From: Piper betle
Lineage: Eukaryota > Streptophyta > Magnoliopsida > Piperales > Piperaceae
Assembly (NCBI GenBank): GCA_033002965.1
Contig: JAURVB010014067.1
Span: forward strand, 1-64,000
Direction of reading: 5' to 3'
DNA: 64,000 bases
Shown: in pieces, positions 10,118 to 22,346 of the stretch
Layout of the letters: each line of letters starts with the position of its first letter
How positions within the stretch are numbered: the stretch's first letter is position 1
Position numbers and translations under genes: made by a program
Notes under the pieces: generated by a model
Told to the model about the DNA's origin: nothing
Seen by the model: only the letters and a program-made list of their open reading frames with translations
Database searches by the model: none

Positions 10118-11344
10118 TTGTTTCTATCAAAGTTTAGAATGATGCTTTGTCATCTTCTACAATTCCGATCCCAGGAAATAAAAATTCTTTGTAGAGGTAG
10201 GCATTTCTCTGTATTGACGTTCAGACATATCACATCAGCTCTTTCTCTAGTATTTATTTTCCTTGCATCTGACCACAGATTCTACAAACATGATTCCCAA
10301 CATCCAAAGCATCCTTGTAATGCTCAAAGGAGACAACGATCAAGTCAGGTAGCTTCCACAAACATAGGTACAGCATCATCACCGCCAGTGATTTCCAATG
10401 TACATCTACCAGTCGATGGGTATGCAAGCAATCCAAGTCAATATCAGAATTTTCACCAAACAGAACCATTCTTATTAGAAGAGAAACCCAGTAGCATACC
10501 AGATGTCGTGGATGTTCGGCCTTACACGCCTGCTATTGGGCAAGATGATACTTTCAAGGAGCTATGGGGCTTTCTGAAAGACGACCATGTGGGGATGGTG
10601 GGGATATACGGCATGGGTGGTGTGGGGAAGATCACTCTGCTCAAACGATTAAACAATGAGCGAGACGGGACCAGTGATTTCGACATTGTGATGTGGGTGG
10701 TCGCGTCCAACGAAGTGAACATAGATAGGATTCAGAAGACTGTCCTGAGAAGATTGAAGTCCACATACTATGAGGACAAAACAGAGAATCAAGTTGCCAT
10801 TTTCAAGGCTTTACGCAACAATAAGTTTGTACTTCTAATTGATGATTTATGGTACCGTTTGGATCTGGAAGAGGTTGGAGTCCCTTCTCTATCTCAGCAA
10901 ACAGGGTCCAAGATCATATTTACAACAAGGTCTGAAATGGTTTGTGCCCAAATGAAAGCTCGGAAAAAGATCAAGATTAACTGCTTGGCTTGGAGGGATG
11001 CATGGGATTTGTTCAAAGGGAATGTTGGCGAAGTGGACCTTGAAACTCCATCTGACATAGCAAATCTTGCAGAGAGAGTATCAGAAGAATGTCAAAGGCT
11101 ACCACTTGCACTCGTTGTCATTGCAAGAGCCATGACAAGCAAAAGAACCCCTCAAGAGCGGAAGCATGCATTGGTCACTCTTCGCTATTTCCCTTGCATG
11201 GTGCTTTATGATAAAGTCGGTAACAGAAATAGTGGCTTGTATCCTTCAGATGTTTTATACAAAATCAGAAACTTACTTTCAGATCTCTTAATATTGGACA
11301 AAGTTCAAGGAGCTGAAATATACTTAACCCCTTACTTAATATAA
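10118..11344 (+). pseudogene. NB-ARC fragment of a CC-NBS-LRR (RPS2-like) resistance gene
   Basis: A 408-codon frame with NB-ARC motifs in order: P-loop GMGGVGKITLL, kinase-2 KFVLLIDDLW, RNBS-B GSKIIFTTRSE, and a GLPL-type CQRLPLALVVIARAM. These identify the nucleotide-binding switch of plant intracellular immune receptors. The coiled coil normally N-terminal is not recognisable (the first ~130 residues match nothing I know), the MHD motif is missing, and no LRR follows: similarity fades around 11260 and a stop comes at 11342. The P-loop reads GKI instead of GKT/GKS, losing the Mg-coordinating hydroxyl. A truncated relic rather than a working receptor; the upstream LRR segment cannot be its C-terminus because it lies 5' of it. 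Confidence 0.8.
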
Positions 11345-12439
11345 CTCCAAATAGATCTTCATGTGCAGTGCCAGATCCAATCGCACCCTCACATTCCTGG
11401 CAAGATGAAGATTAAGAACATTAAAATAGTTTTCTAATTAACAAATGAAACATCAGGAACCAAAATGATGGAAAAAAATGATGAAGCTGATAAAGTAAAA
11501 CGTCTCTAGCTAGATAAACTGTGATCTCCCAATCAATGGGGTGCGGTGCCAATGTGTCCAAAACTTTCTTCAGGAGGGATTTTCTAGTGATGAGATTGTT
11601 GATTGTTCTGTGGGTTCTCTAGTCAGTAGTCTCCTTTACCTTTTTTATACATTTTGTGGCTTACAAAAATAAAATGACATCATAGGGTGCCAACAAGTCT
11701 GGCTACGCTTCATTGATTGGTTCAAATTAGGCCAACTCATGTTCAACATGGAACAGCCAAGCGAAAACTTCCACCAGGGAACCACAATGGCATGTATAAC
11801 TTGCCGCTAGAAAAGGACCTAAGATGAATAATCGAGCAGCCACTGTCTAAAATATGGCATTGGCATTGTACTGGCTACCCTGTATATTGCATACCCTGTT
11901 GGAAACCAATACTGTACAGGCTATATTATCAGGATGCAATCATACTCGGTACAATAGCCGGGTATTGACTAAACCGGTGTGCTTGCCAGTTCATAAAAAT
12001 GCACCAGTACAATGTTAAACCAATTTTTTCTCCAATGTTCAATCTAAATCCCCGTCCAAGACTGGTACAGTGTCATACCATTTATGGAAGACACTAATTT
12101 ATGTGGATTTTTTTCTATTTTGGACACTAAAGTTTTGCATCGACAATTAAGGGACAGTTGTGACTTATAATGACTATTAGTTACTGTCATATTTTTTGTT
12201 TATGACTGTCATAATTGGTATTATTTTTACATGACAGTTTAAATGGTTAATCTATATGAGTTGTTTATATAGATTTGATGTGAATGTTAAAATTTTTTTG
12301 TGAAGGCTCTTACAAAATTTTTTGGTGTGGGACACTATATTATTAAAAAATATGAAGTCTAATATAATACTCTTCATCCTGTTCAATTCAGTTCAACTCG
12401 GTTGAATTAAACATACAGCATACCTCATAAAATCTGGTA
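11345..12439. other. Intergenic stretch with dispersed GGTACAAT/ACCGGT-rich repeat
   Basis: No gene is seen. About 11860-12080 and 12370-12450 carry recurring words such as GGTACAAT, CCGGTGTGCTTGCCAGTTC and TGGTACAGTG, a pattern of dispersed repeats. The rest is ordinary AT-rich sequence between two host loci. Confidence 0.4.
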
Positions 12440-12539
12440 CAATGCTGGGTATGGTAGAACTTTCGGAGCAGCAGCTGGTGATGGGAGATGCCAACTGTTC
12501 ATACAAGATAAAACGTAGAACATCAGAAGTCTTGATTTA

Positions 12540-15500
12540 TCAATGTTCTGAATCTGTTAAGCCTGACATCACAGCAAAACAGAATCCACTTCCGCAGTTG
12601 ATGGACAGCCAGGAATTGGCTTCTGATCTTCCAGTTCCAAGGCTAACAATTTGTGGGCGTACTCGATCTTCACTGTCACCCAAACCTAATTGTCCATGTT
12701 CGCCCCATCCCCATGTCATTATCTCTCCATCCTCTACATTTTAAAAAACACAGATTTAATCTAGTCCAAATCTAACCAGTTTTATGCAGATGCTTATATT
12801 AAAGATGAGTGCAACCAGCAACCTGTTATAACAACAGAATGTTCTGCACCGGCTGAAATTAGTTTAATTAATTTCCCTCCAGTCCTTGTACTTTTTGTAA
12901 CAAGGGTTCCCTACACTCTTCAGAAACAAGTTCCAGATAGATCACAAACATATAATTGTTGCATCATGTAATGATTACAATTATTCTTAAAATAGAAGAC
13001 AGAAAACCAATACACAGATACCTTGCAAACTACCTTCCTCCATGCTTGTAGTCTGTGGTCTACTAAGCAAGCCATGGCGTGTTCCACCAAGCATCAACAC
13101 TTCATGAGCATCTAAAGGTAATTAAAAAAACTTACTAAATGAACATCAACTTCAAAGGAGTCCAAATAAAGTAATGTCCACAACCTGTTAGTAACAATGC
13201 ATGATTCCATCCCAGAGCAACCTGGGAGACAGGAGACAGAGCATTTATGCGCTGAGGATATGAAGTAAATTTGGAGTTGCTAAAGCCTCTGCCCCATGTG
13301 TATAAACACTTATTAACTGATACAGAGCTGTTGCGTTAGTACAAACAAGCTCAATATGAAGAATTGTATCTGTCATCATTTCCATGAGGTATCATAAAGT
13401 AAGGAAGGTATGTACCAGACAATGCAGCACTTTGATCACCATTTGCATGGACTTTGTCAATTTCATCATCTATAAAAATTGAAATAACCTGAGGAAGACT
13501 CAAGAATCTCCTGTTCTTGTCCACGGGAGTTCCTAGCTGCCCCCGACTTCCCAATCCAAACCCGTAAACTTTGTTCTCAGACAAATCTGCCCCAGTGAAA
13601 CTACCAATAAGATTATTTAATATTTTTAATCAAGAATCATAACAGTATTGCTGGAAAAATTAAAGGTCAGTGTTTGCAATTATTAGCTTCAACAAGCTTC
13701 AAGTCATGAAACATATGCTTCTAGACTTCATAAATAATACCTGATGCCCAAAACTATTGAATGGCTCTCAGGAACAGAACACTAAAACAAAAAGAAGACC
13801 TTCAAGAGCAGCAAGCACACAAATGTTAACCAAAGCTCAAGGAGACAATTACCATGTACAAGAGTAAGCGTATGGCGCATCCCACATGCTACTTGTTGAA
13901 CATTCATGGAACTAAAGAAGCCTACTTCAACTGGAATACAATGCGACTCACAATCTCCAAGGCCGAGTTGCCCAAATGATCCATCCCCACAAGTGAATAA
14001 ATGTCCCTCAACTACACATTAACCCCATAAAAGCATGTTTTTAACACTGAGAAGCACACTATATTTAAGCTCCTAATAATAACACAAAGCTACTTCTCTT
14101 TTCAGATCCTTAGCCTGCTTCAATCACAATAAATGTGAACAAAATGGGCAAAGATTTTATCAACAGTGTAAATTTAGATGGTTTACTACTTGTCCTAAAG
14201 TCTTAGGGTATTAGTGAGATAATAACTCCAATTTAATCCCACCTATAATACCTACTGAAATAAGATCCTGTTTATTACTGAGAATAAACTATAGATCATA
14301 AATTTGATTAGCCACAGTTAAAGAAATGACTTAAACTATTAATTTGCACTTTGGACTGGGTTACTAATGGTATCAGGGTAAACTTAGTTCCATATTGGAT
14401 GGTAGGTGGGACTAGAGACATAGGTTAGGTTGCTGACCACGGGCTAAGTAGGATATAGTCTAGGGCTAGCAATAGGTAAAGTGTAAAAATTTTGAGAACA
14501 AAATTTCTTAAGGAGGGCAGACTGGGATAAATTTAGTCCTACATCTAATATCTATTAAGGTAAGATCTAATTTATCAGTGAGAATGAGATATAAATCTTC
14601 AACTTGGTTAATTATGGTTGAAGAAATGACTTAGGCCCGTTAATTTGCACTTGGGTCGAGTCACCACAAATGGGCATCAAAGTTAACTTGGTTTTGTATT
14701 ATATGGTGTACTAGACTGAACGTGGGTTAGGCTGTTAGCCATGGGCTGATTGGAGGAATTTTAAGGACTGAATTTCCTAAACTATAGATAGATTGTAAAA
14801 CACCTAAAACTTAGTCTCACATTCAATACTTGGTGGAGTAAGATCTAATTTATTATTGAAAATAAATTTATAGTTCTTCAACTTCAATTAATCACTTTTG
14901 AACAGATAATTTAAAGAGATGATTGATGTTCATTAGTTCGTAGGTCGTCACAATTAGGAAAGTGATCCATCTAATATTTACTTTAACAAACAATATACTA
15001 TGCATAAAATTAGTATATACTTTAGTGGTTTTTTGTATTCACAACTTTTAACATGAGCATTAGATCACATAAATCAACGACATTAATCCTATCCAAAACC
15101 ATCAGATGCCCTCCATAACTTCTTGAACGACCTGATTTGAAAGTTGCTGTTTTAGTTAAAACCCCTTAATAGGTAAATACTAACCATTCTATGCAACAAA
15201 TGTAAGTATGGCAACTGAAATACCAGAAACAAATCCAGAATGATTCCACCCAGCAGAGATATTGACTACACAACAATCCTTGAAAAATTTCACCGGCTCC
15301 GGTACCAATCTGTTCAAAAGGTCGCCATGGCCGAGTTGGCCAGAAGAACCCCTACCCCAAGATACCACCTCACCACCTTCCATCAATTCAAAGCCAAAAC
15401 TATAAGAGAAGTAAAAAAGAAAACAAACAGCAACAACCCACAAAAAGAAGCGATCTTTACCGGTGAGAGCCACGGCGTGGGCACCGCCGCAGGCGATTTG

Positions 15501-15635
15501 GGAGACGGGGCGGCGAGGGAAGGAGACGGGGCGAGGAAGGTGAGCGTCGTGAAGATCACCGGTGGCGAGCTGGCCTTCGGTTCCGGCGCCCCAACTCCAG
15601 AGCTTCTGGCCTTCGTCATCTTCTCCGGCAGTCAT
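12540..15635 (-). CDS. RCC1-repeat protein (UVR8/RCC1-like beta-propeller), eight exons, frameshift in exon 7
   Basis: Exons on the minus strand: 15635-15461, 15376-15224, 14011-13853, 13586-13416, 13316-13185, 13111-13034, about 12917-12823, 12733-12540, all with GT/AG borders. Together they encode about 385 residues of RCC1 repeats: WSWGAGTEGQLATGD, VSWGRGSSGQLGHGD, FTCGDGSFGQLGLGD, YGFGLGSRGQLG, YTWGRGFSN, and MTWGWGEHGQLGLGD near the end, each followed by a V..I..G..H block. RCC1 propellers act as GEFs, photoreceptors (UVR8) or scaffolds; which applies is not shown. I start at the ATG at 15635; an in-frame ATG at 15698 is possible. Exon 7 is broken: frame LLQKVQGLEG changes to KLIKLISAGAEHSVVITG, one base short near 12880. 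Either a pseudogenising deletion or a sequence error in a G/A run. Confidence 0.85.
14205..14965 (+). repeat. Three diverged ~280-300-bp tandem units in RCC1 intron 2
   Basis: Units begin near 14231, 14531 and 14807 with AATTTAATCCCACCTATAAT-like phrases, then AAGATC(C/T)...TTTAT, GAAATGACTTA, and a GTTAATTTGCACTTGG phrase. Spacing is about 300 and 278 bp. Related sequence flanks the 2.8-kb hAT element at 44340-44538 and 47309-47640, so this is a dispersed, probably LTR-derived, repeat that has expanded in tandem within the intron. Confidence 0.7.
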
Positions 15636-17425
15636 GATCGCCGGCGGAACAAGAATCTCCGAGTCGACTCGTGTACAGTACATAGAAGACTCGAGCACAG
15701 GTTTATCTTTTTATTTTTAAAAAAATTGTTATTATTTGTAGATAATGCTTAGGACTTTACCTTCTCTGAGAAAGGATTTTATGATGTTGATGACGCTGAA
15801 TTCTCTCAAGTTGAAATCCTTCCCTTGAGCAATTTTGCTGCAGTAAAATTCAACAGATATAACTGCCTATTTTTTGTCGATTGCAAATTTATCTATCAAT
15901 GGCTAAAGAAAGAATGCAGTTCCCAGTTGCGTTTTAATAAAACTTATCAGAAAACTTAGCTGGACAGTCATGTGTGCGTCCTAGAGATCGCATTTTATTA
16001 CCCCCACGATATTGGTAGATCTCCTGGAACAAATAGATGTAATTATACACTGTTAGGCCTTTAAATACTGTAATTAGTCATTAATAAATATTTTCTCTTT
16101 CTTTTGTTCTTTTTACTCATCTCGACTCCCGGGCTTTACGCCCGAGTTTTTATTTATCCAAATTACTATAACTTATTTTATTCCAAACTTCCGCAACTCA
16201 TACTAACTGAATCTCTTTTTTATCCTCCTGCTACATGCTCAACATCCCCATATGTGGAAAGAGCCGAGTACAAGCAACCAATCATAATGTTTAATTCAAT
16301 TCTCATCTTTACGGTCCAAGACAAGGTTAGTGAGCCCCATCTCAACGAACCGTAAGAGTATTGTATGTAGACCACCATTTTCAAGTGCAACCTTGGTTTC
16401 CTCACACTCATCAGGGCAGAAGAGTTGTTGCAGAGTTGGCAAGCCAACTCCCATCCTTGGTAGAAGGTACATCATCCACAACATAGACGAAGCCAAAGGA
16501 TACATCTTCAAGAAACCTTTATCGATGTTGGTGTCCAAAATATCAACCTAGCAAAATGCTCGTTGGTGTACAAGTCATGTATGATAAGATCAAAATATTC
16601 TATTATTTTTATGGTGCTATTAGTTCTAAAAACACAAAGTGCTCGGAGACAATTTGCTATCTTTGGTGACCACACTGAAGGCATTGAGATGACTTCCCTG
16701 GCTAGAATCCGCCAACGTGGAAGAAAAGGTAATTTTGTCTCACCACCAACCCAACCCTAGAAAAAGGTAATTTCATCGCACCACCAACCTTACCCTCCAC
16801 CACTTGTGACCGTACAACACCAATACAGGAAGAGCTAACTACAAACACTCAATAAAGATAGTTAGATCCTCATAATCCTTAAGGCCTTATAATAATTGCA
16901 AGAATAGATTAAGATAGTGAAAACTATTTAAACAAATTAAACACAATTAATCCAATTGAGTATAAGTAAAGGACAACTACAAATATATGATTAAGTTAGA
17001 CATAAGTAACTAAACACAAACAATAGATGAGCAAGTAGGTATAATCAATGTATGAACAAGATGCTTATAACAGGAACTCAATTAATTAAGTGGTGTGTGA
17101 GACATGACAAATTCTATTCCAAATAACTACTTGTGTTAGTGAATAAATCAAACTATATAACTAGTGAGATGACCTAGAACTTGTGGATATTTAACTCCCA
17201 ACAGTGAACAAGTCAAATACAAGGGAGTTAAACTAGTGTGCAAATAAGTGAGTATTCAAATGAACACAAGCACACAAGAGAGAGGAGAAAGAGAGAGGGT
17301 GCAAACAAATTTTTGAAGAGATTTCTAACTAGTACACCCTCTCTTCTAACTCACCAAGTCCAGGGAGGAAGTTTTCATAGCTTCACGATAGCAAACAACT
17401 TGTTTAGCTTACAAATAACTCAAGA
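15636..17425. other. Upstream region of the RCC1 gene and repeat-like intergenic sequence
   Basis: About 15636-16100 would contain the RCC1 promoter and 5' UTR; no specific element can be defended. A minus-strand frame at 16538-16296 (MDTNIDKGFLKMYPLASS...) has ordinary amino-acid composition but no domain I recognise. 17238-17425 belongs with 21137 onward: the two sides were contiguous before the solo LTR landed between them. Confidence 0.4.
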
Positions 17426-18173
17426 TGTAGAACCTGTGATTCGAGTCAGGGTTTTATAGTCTGAATCGATCGGTTCGACCTTTATTTTCGGTCGGGCTAA
17501 TTGCTGAACACGTATACCAAGCCTAGGCCGATCTTGTGTTATGAACTATGTGAGTCATGTATACCCAAGTATATGATGATAACATTAGTAAGATAGCAGC
17601 AGAACGAACTATCAGAATATATGAGAGTACGCTAGATTTTTCTTAATTTATTTTAATTAAATCATAGAATTATTTTTAGGCTGAATGACGTATTAAGATG
17701 TGTTACAAGTAATTTAGGTGGGTTATTAGTTATAGAGCATGTCATTGATGTGTATTATATTTTATGGGATTTTTTTATTACTAGTTAGTATTATTTTTTA
17801 CTCGAGTCGGAGTTGAGTCAAGTTTTAATTACGAGATAACCATTCATTTTTCTCGCAGACCATTCGTTTTTCTCACCTGACCATTCGTTTTTCTCACCTT
17901 GACATCTATATATTTTATACTTCTGTAATTCAGCTACCACCATCCTTCTCACTCAACTTCCTTCTTCTTTTTCTTCCTTCTCTCTTTTCCACAATCCTCA
18001 CTCGAGCTGGCCACAACCTTGTCGCCGCCGCCATGTGTAAAAACCATGATTTTTATTACAAGACTCGAACCTAAATATTATGAAATAAATATAGATGAAC
18101 CAATATGGTTGGTTATCAAGTCGACCGGTCATGGTTCGACTTAAGGTCACCTAGAAAATACCTATTCATGAAT

Positions 18174-18320
18174 GGATGATGGGGTGTGAGAATTTAATGA
18201 AGGGGTCGTTGAACCTAGGAAATACCAATGGATGATGGGGTGTGAGAATTTAATGAAGGGGCTCGTTGAACCTAGGAAATACCAATGGATGATGGGGTAT
18301 GAGAATTTAATGGAGGGAAT
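18174..18320. repeat. 56/57-bp tandem repeat, 2.6 units
   Basis: Units start at 18174, 18230 and 18287 with GGATGATGGGGTGTGAGAAT and end with CCTAGGAAATACCAAT; the third unit diverges after about 35 bases. It lies inside the nested solo LTR. Confidence 0.9.
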
Positions 18321-18605
18321 GGTTGAAGTGTATATATATGCAGGAGGAGGGAGTATTTCATCCCTCATCTCCGTCCCAGGCAACCTCCCCATTACTGTAT
18401 TAGGGTTCACGGGTCAAACGAAGTCACAAGTCAGGTACGTATAATAGGTAGAACATCGTATTTTCCTTATTGGTAGCCTAGGTCGGCCTGAGCCCAGATT
18501 TGACCACCATGCACCGAGTGCAACCAGGGTCAAAGAATTAACTCAGTCCGACACGGGGTCGTATTATGTGCGTAAATTGTGTAATGCATCGACATTGTTT
18601 TGGAG

Positions 18606-19015
18606 TAGTGATAGCCGCCTCATAAAAAGGCTACGGCCGGGGTGAGTGAGGCACAACGATTCCTCCATCGCACTGGAGTGCAGTGATAGCCTCCCCATAA
18701 AAAGGCTACGACCGGGGTGTGTGAGGCACTGGCACTAAAATTGGCAGTGAGAGCTTCCCCACAAACGGGCGTAGCATTCACCTGAGTGCAGTGATAGCCT
18801 CCCCTTAAAAAGGCTACGGCTGGGGTGTGTGAGGCACTGGCACTAGAATTGGTAGTGAGAGCTTCCCCACAAACGGGGCGTAGCAATCACCTGAGTGCAG
18901 TGATAGCTTCCCCACAAAAAGGCTACGGCCGGGGTGTGCAAGGCATTGGCACTAGAGGCGGTAGTGGTAGCCTCCCCACAAAAGGGCTACGGCCGGGGTG
19001 TGCGGATCACAGCGG
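18606..19015. repeat. ~108-bp tandem repeat inside the nested LTR
   Basis: Units start near 18606, 18682, 18790, 18899 and 18967 with AGTGATAGCCTCCCC-type sequence followed by AAAAAGGCTACGGCCGGGG and GTGTGTGAGGCA. The 18682 and 18790 units are full length (about 108 bp) and nearly identical; the flanking ones are shortened. It is GC-rich compared with its surroundings. Confidence 0.88.
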
Positions 19016-21136
19016 ATACCTCCTCCGCATTGTTTTGGAGTATAGCGGAATCGCTCCACCGCATATTAAAATAAACATAAGGAAATAGTGGAATGTACTT
19101 GATTTGTTTTATCTATTATACTACTTAGTGTTGTAATCACTAACGCGGAATTGCCTCCGCAGGTGTGCAGATACGAAAGTAGGTGATTGACAACCAGGGT
19201 ATGGAGTAAATTAAATATGAGGACTCCTTTTATTATTTATTTGAGAAATAAGTGTGGCTACTGGGAAACGGTCTAAGACTGTGGGATCTTTATATATGTT
19301 TTTGTTAAAAAAAATGTTAGACATATTTGCTTAATTGTGAGTAACACGTGGCCAGCTAGGCCCACAATATTGTGACAAATGGCGGGGTTGTTACACCATG
19401 TGACCGACGATTAGGTATAGAATTTTGTCTGATTAATTATTTAAAATTGACATTTATTAGCACAACATGGTAGGATTGATTAACTGTTGTGATAAATGTC
19501 TGATTGTGAATGAAGTATGATTTGCATGATTTGATCAATAGTTAGTGATCTAATTAAGTAAATTAAATTTGAGCATGCTAATTGACTGCAACGTAACTTA
19601 GAAAAACGTAATAAATTTGGGTGAATAGGATGAGATATTTTTACATTGATTGTTTGACTATTGTTAGATGATGATAGCATTGTATGTCTGATATTCATGA
19701 TGAGTTTGATGCATCATTCAGTTGGTGGGCGTTAGCTTCTAGATTTGATGTGTAGGTACGAGTAGGAGTTTGCCGCCTAGGTGTGTGGATACGCTTGGAG
19801 CTTCTACCAGGTCTGTTTAGGACTCACTCTCTATTTATCATCTCTTTCTATCATGTTTTGTTTAGAACATGAAAGAGGACATGCCGAGGGGTGGTTTTAT
19901 CGTATCCCACTTTACATGGGCCATTTAGCCAATTATATTTCCGGATTAATAACCCTCGAGGATGAGATCCCTCGAACATGTTTTCAAAAATAAGATCCAC
20001 CACAAGATGCCTTCGGGCAAATATTATATAATTTCCTACCCAGACCTATATATATATATATATAGTTTTCGCATTTTTAGTGAGATGTGTGACGGAGGAA
20101 ACTGACGACCACGCCTTGAGATAGGGCATGTGCTTGTCAAAACGGGCTATGGAATTGGTAAGCGTCCACTCCATTCCCGAGGGATCCTGACAACTCCACC
20201 TTTGAGTTCCTCAAACCCGGAGAAGTGAGGAGGTTTACTTGTACTATTGTGCAGCGCATGTCTAGACTTGTGGTGAAAAAAGGTATTGAAGGCGCATGTC
20301 TGAGAGTACTTGGCCCCTATACTCAGGGCCAGGAATAATATGGAGGACGTAGAGGGCTAAGATGAATGTTAATGATTTTGATAGTTTGAATGGCCAAGGA
20401 AAGAAAATCTTATGGAAAGAGAAAGTTATGGAAAGGGGACACTGCTGCTTGAGGGCGACGGCTCCCATTACTGCCCTTGTGAGAGTTTTTGAGGAAGTAT
20501 ATGAGATTTTTATTCAACAGGAGGCTCTCATGCCAGTTTGATATTAGTTATTTTCTGGACCAATAACATTCATTACTTACAATTTTTTATTATTTATGTA
20601 GGTGAGAATCTTGAAGACTGAGCGTTGTCAAGACTACGGAGGAGTAGTAAAGTCATTGCACACATGTACTTGCCTCACGTAATGAATAGAAATGATGATT
20701 TCTAAGCTGTGTGAATGATGAGATTGTTTTAGATTATTCTGTGACATGCTATGAACATTTATCCTATGGAACAAAACTAGAATGAAATTGAAATAAAAAT
20801 GTCATGTTTTGGAATTATATCGATATAAATATTTATTATTGTACTTTTAGGAAAGACTCGGTCCATTTTATTTTATTTTGTTTAAATATTATTTATTCTC
20901 GAACCTGTTTTCACGATTATATTATTCTATCTGTGCCAATCACACATCATGGTATGCATATAGGGCCAAGTTAGAACCCAAGCATCTCATTCACACATTA
21001 TATATTTGCATTACCATTTGAAGACACTGAGGGGTGATCCGGGTCGGCTTAACCAAATCATGTAGTTTGGCGAATAGTTTGATTGCCGATGACATTTCCG
21101 AGTTGGTTCACGGGTGAACCGGAATGGGGTGTTATT

Positions 21137-21444
21137 CAAGACCTCCTTCACAAGTACCAAATACCAAGGAATCTGGTACTCATAAAGCCTTCTTTTCAAG
21201 CACTCCACAAGTGCCAAGAAAGCTTACACTCCAACACCCTTGGATCATTGACCAAGCATTCTTTCTCTAACACCAAGTGCCAAGGAATTTCGTGAGCTAT
21301 AAGCCTTCTTTCTCAAGAACCTCTCAAGTGTCGAGGAATCTTGCAACCAGCTTCAAACCCTTAGAGCAACCACCTTGAAGTTACACTCCCTTTACAAGTA
21401 CACACCTTGAGCCAAGGGAATCTGTTCTTCCTAACACCTCCTAG

Positions 21445-21493
<49 letters not shown>

Positions 21494-22346
21494 GAACACC
21501 TTGAGAGTTTACAATTCTTCTAAAAACCCAAAGCCATATTATTTTAGGCTTTTCAAGCCTCTCCCAAAATAGAGCTATTGGGACTTGAATTCCTACACTT
21601 TACTTTCTCTAATAGCTAATTTTTGCAACTTGTCCATATCGTTTGGCCTCCAAATGATCGACCGATCATTAACTGAATGATCACGTAAAATTAGCTATAT
21701 GAACTTCAACTACCAAGCATGTAACACCACAATTCAACTTGAAGCACAAACCAAATTAAAGTATTAAATCCTGAATGATCGGTCGGCTTGAGGGAATCTA
21801 ATGCGCATATTTTAAGTATTAAATCACTTAAAATTTTCTCTTGTTCATTTAAAATGAAATGTCAAACCACAGAGCATATCTAATCACTAAAGGTATTAAA
21901 ATAGGGAAGGCTTGAGGGAATCTAATGCGCATATGAAACACACATGGTCACACAAAAAACATGCACAAAATTTGGGCTCATGCAAATAGGACATCTAAAA
22001 TGAATTCCAAGTTATAAAGAAAACTTCAAATCCTAAGAAAATCTGGCATGTGTCTCCCCTGTAATTGGGGCTCAAAAAAATTTTCCCATGTAAATATATC
22101 GCATTTAACAAAAACAACCCCGAAACATTTCATTCATTTCATCTCAACACATAAAATCACTCTAGAGGTGTTCCACCTCATTGGTATCATATCATAGATC
22201 ATTTTCATTACATTTTTATTTTATTCTTTATGCGATTGGTTTGCCGGGTCTTTTTACATGGGCCCTTCTCTTGCAAAATCAAACAACATAGAAGCTCTTC
22301 CGACCTATGTTTCTTCTTCACTCCGTGTACTTGAACAAGTAACGAG
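21137..22346. other. Repeat-like sequence with a CT microsatellite
   Basis: This is the right-hand continuation of 17238-17420. It carries degenerate copies of CACAAGTGCCAAGGAATCT (about 21150, 21210, 21268, 21328) and a pure CT dinucleotide run at 21448-21487. A 26-bp phrase GGCTTGAGGGAATCTAATGC... occurs twice (about 21785 and 21910). No gene is seen. Confidence 0.5.
21448..21487. repeat. CT dinucleotide microsatellite
   Basis: About 20 uninterrupted CT units. Confidence 0.98.

Larger units (their letters stand above)
18036..19395 (-). mobile_element. Nested solo LTR (1360 bp) with 5-bp duplication CCATG
   Basis: It begins TGTAAAAACCATG and ends GGCGGGGTTGTTACA, flanked by CCATG at 18031-18035 and 19396-19400. 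The interrupted outer LTR is continuous across it: the bases on both sides join into sequence that matches, in reverse complement, about 26800-26885 of the third LTR. Inside are two tandem arrays (18174-18320 and 18606-19015) and a copy of the repeat seen at 2798-3075. It inserted after the outer LTR. Confidence 0.9.
17426..21136 (-). mobile_element. Solo LTR of a Ty3-gypsy-like retrotransposon, reverse orientation, 5-bp duplication CAAGA
   Basis: The sequence begins TGTAGAACCTGTG and ends GGGGTGTTATT, the reverse complement form of the common plant LTR ends TGTAACACCCC...GGTTTTACA. CAAGA flanks both sides (17421-17425 and 21137-21141). It is homologous in reverse complement to 25084-27975 over most of its length: for example 20340-20510 matches 25760-25960, and 19870-19990 matches 26290-26400. 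A 1.36-kb nested LTR interrupts it. No internal domain is present, so this is the product of LTR-LTR recombination. Confidence 0.88.

Noticed and set aside
15189..15698. Single 169-residue RCC1-like frame as a complete gene
   Set aside because: It reads through an intron (15460-15377) and past a donor at 15223; the real gene continues through six more exons.
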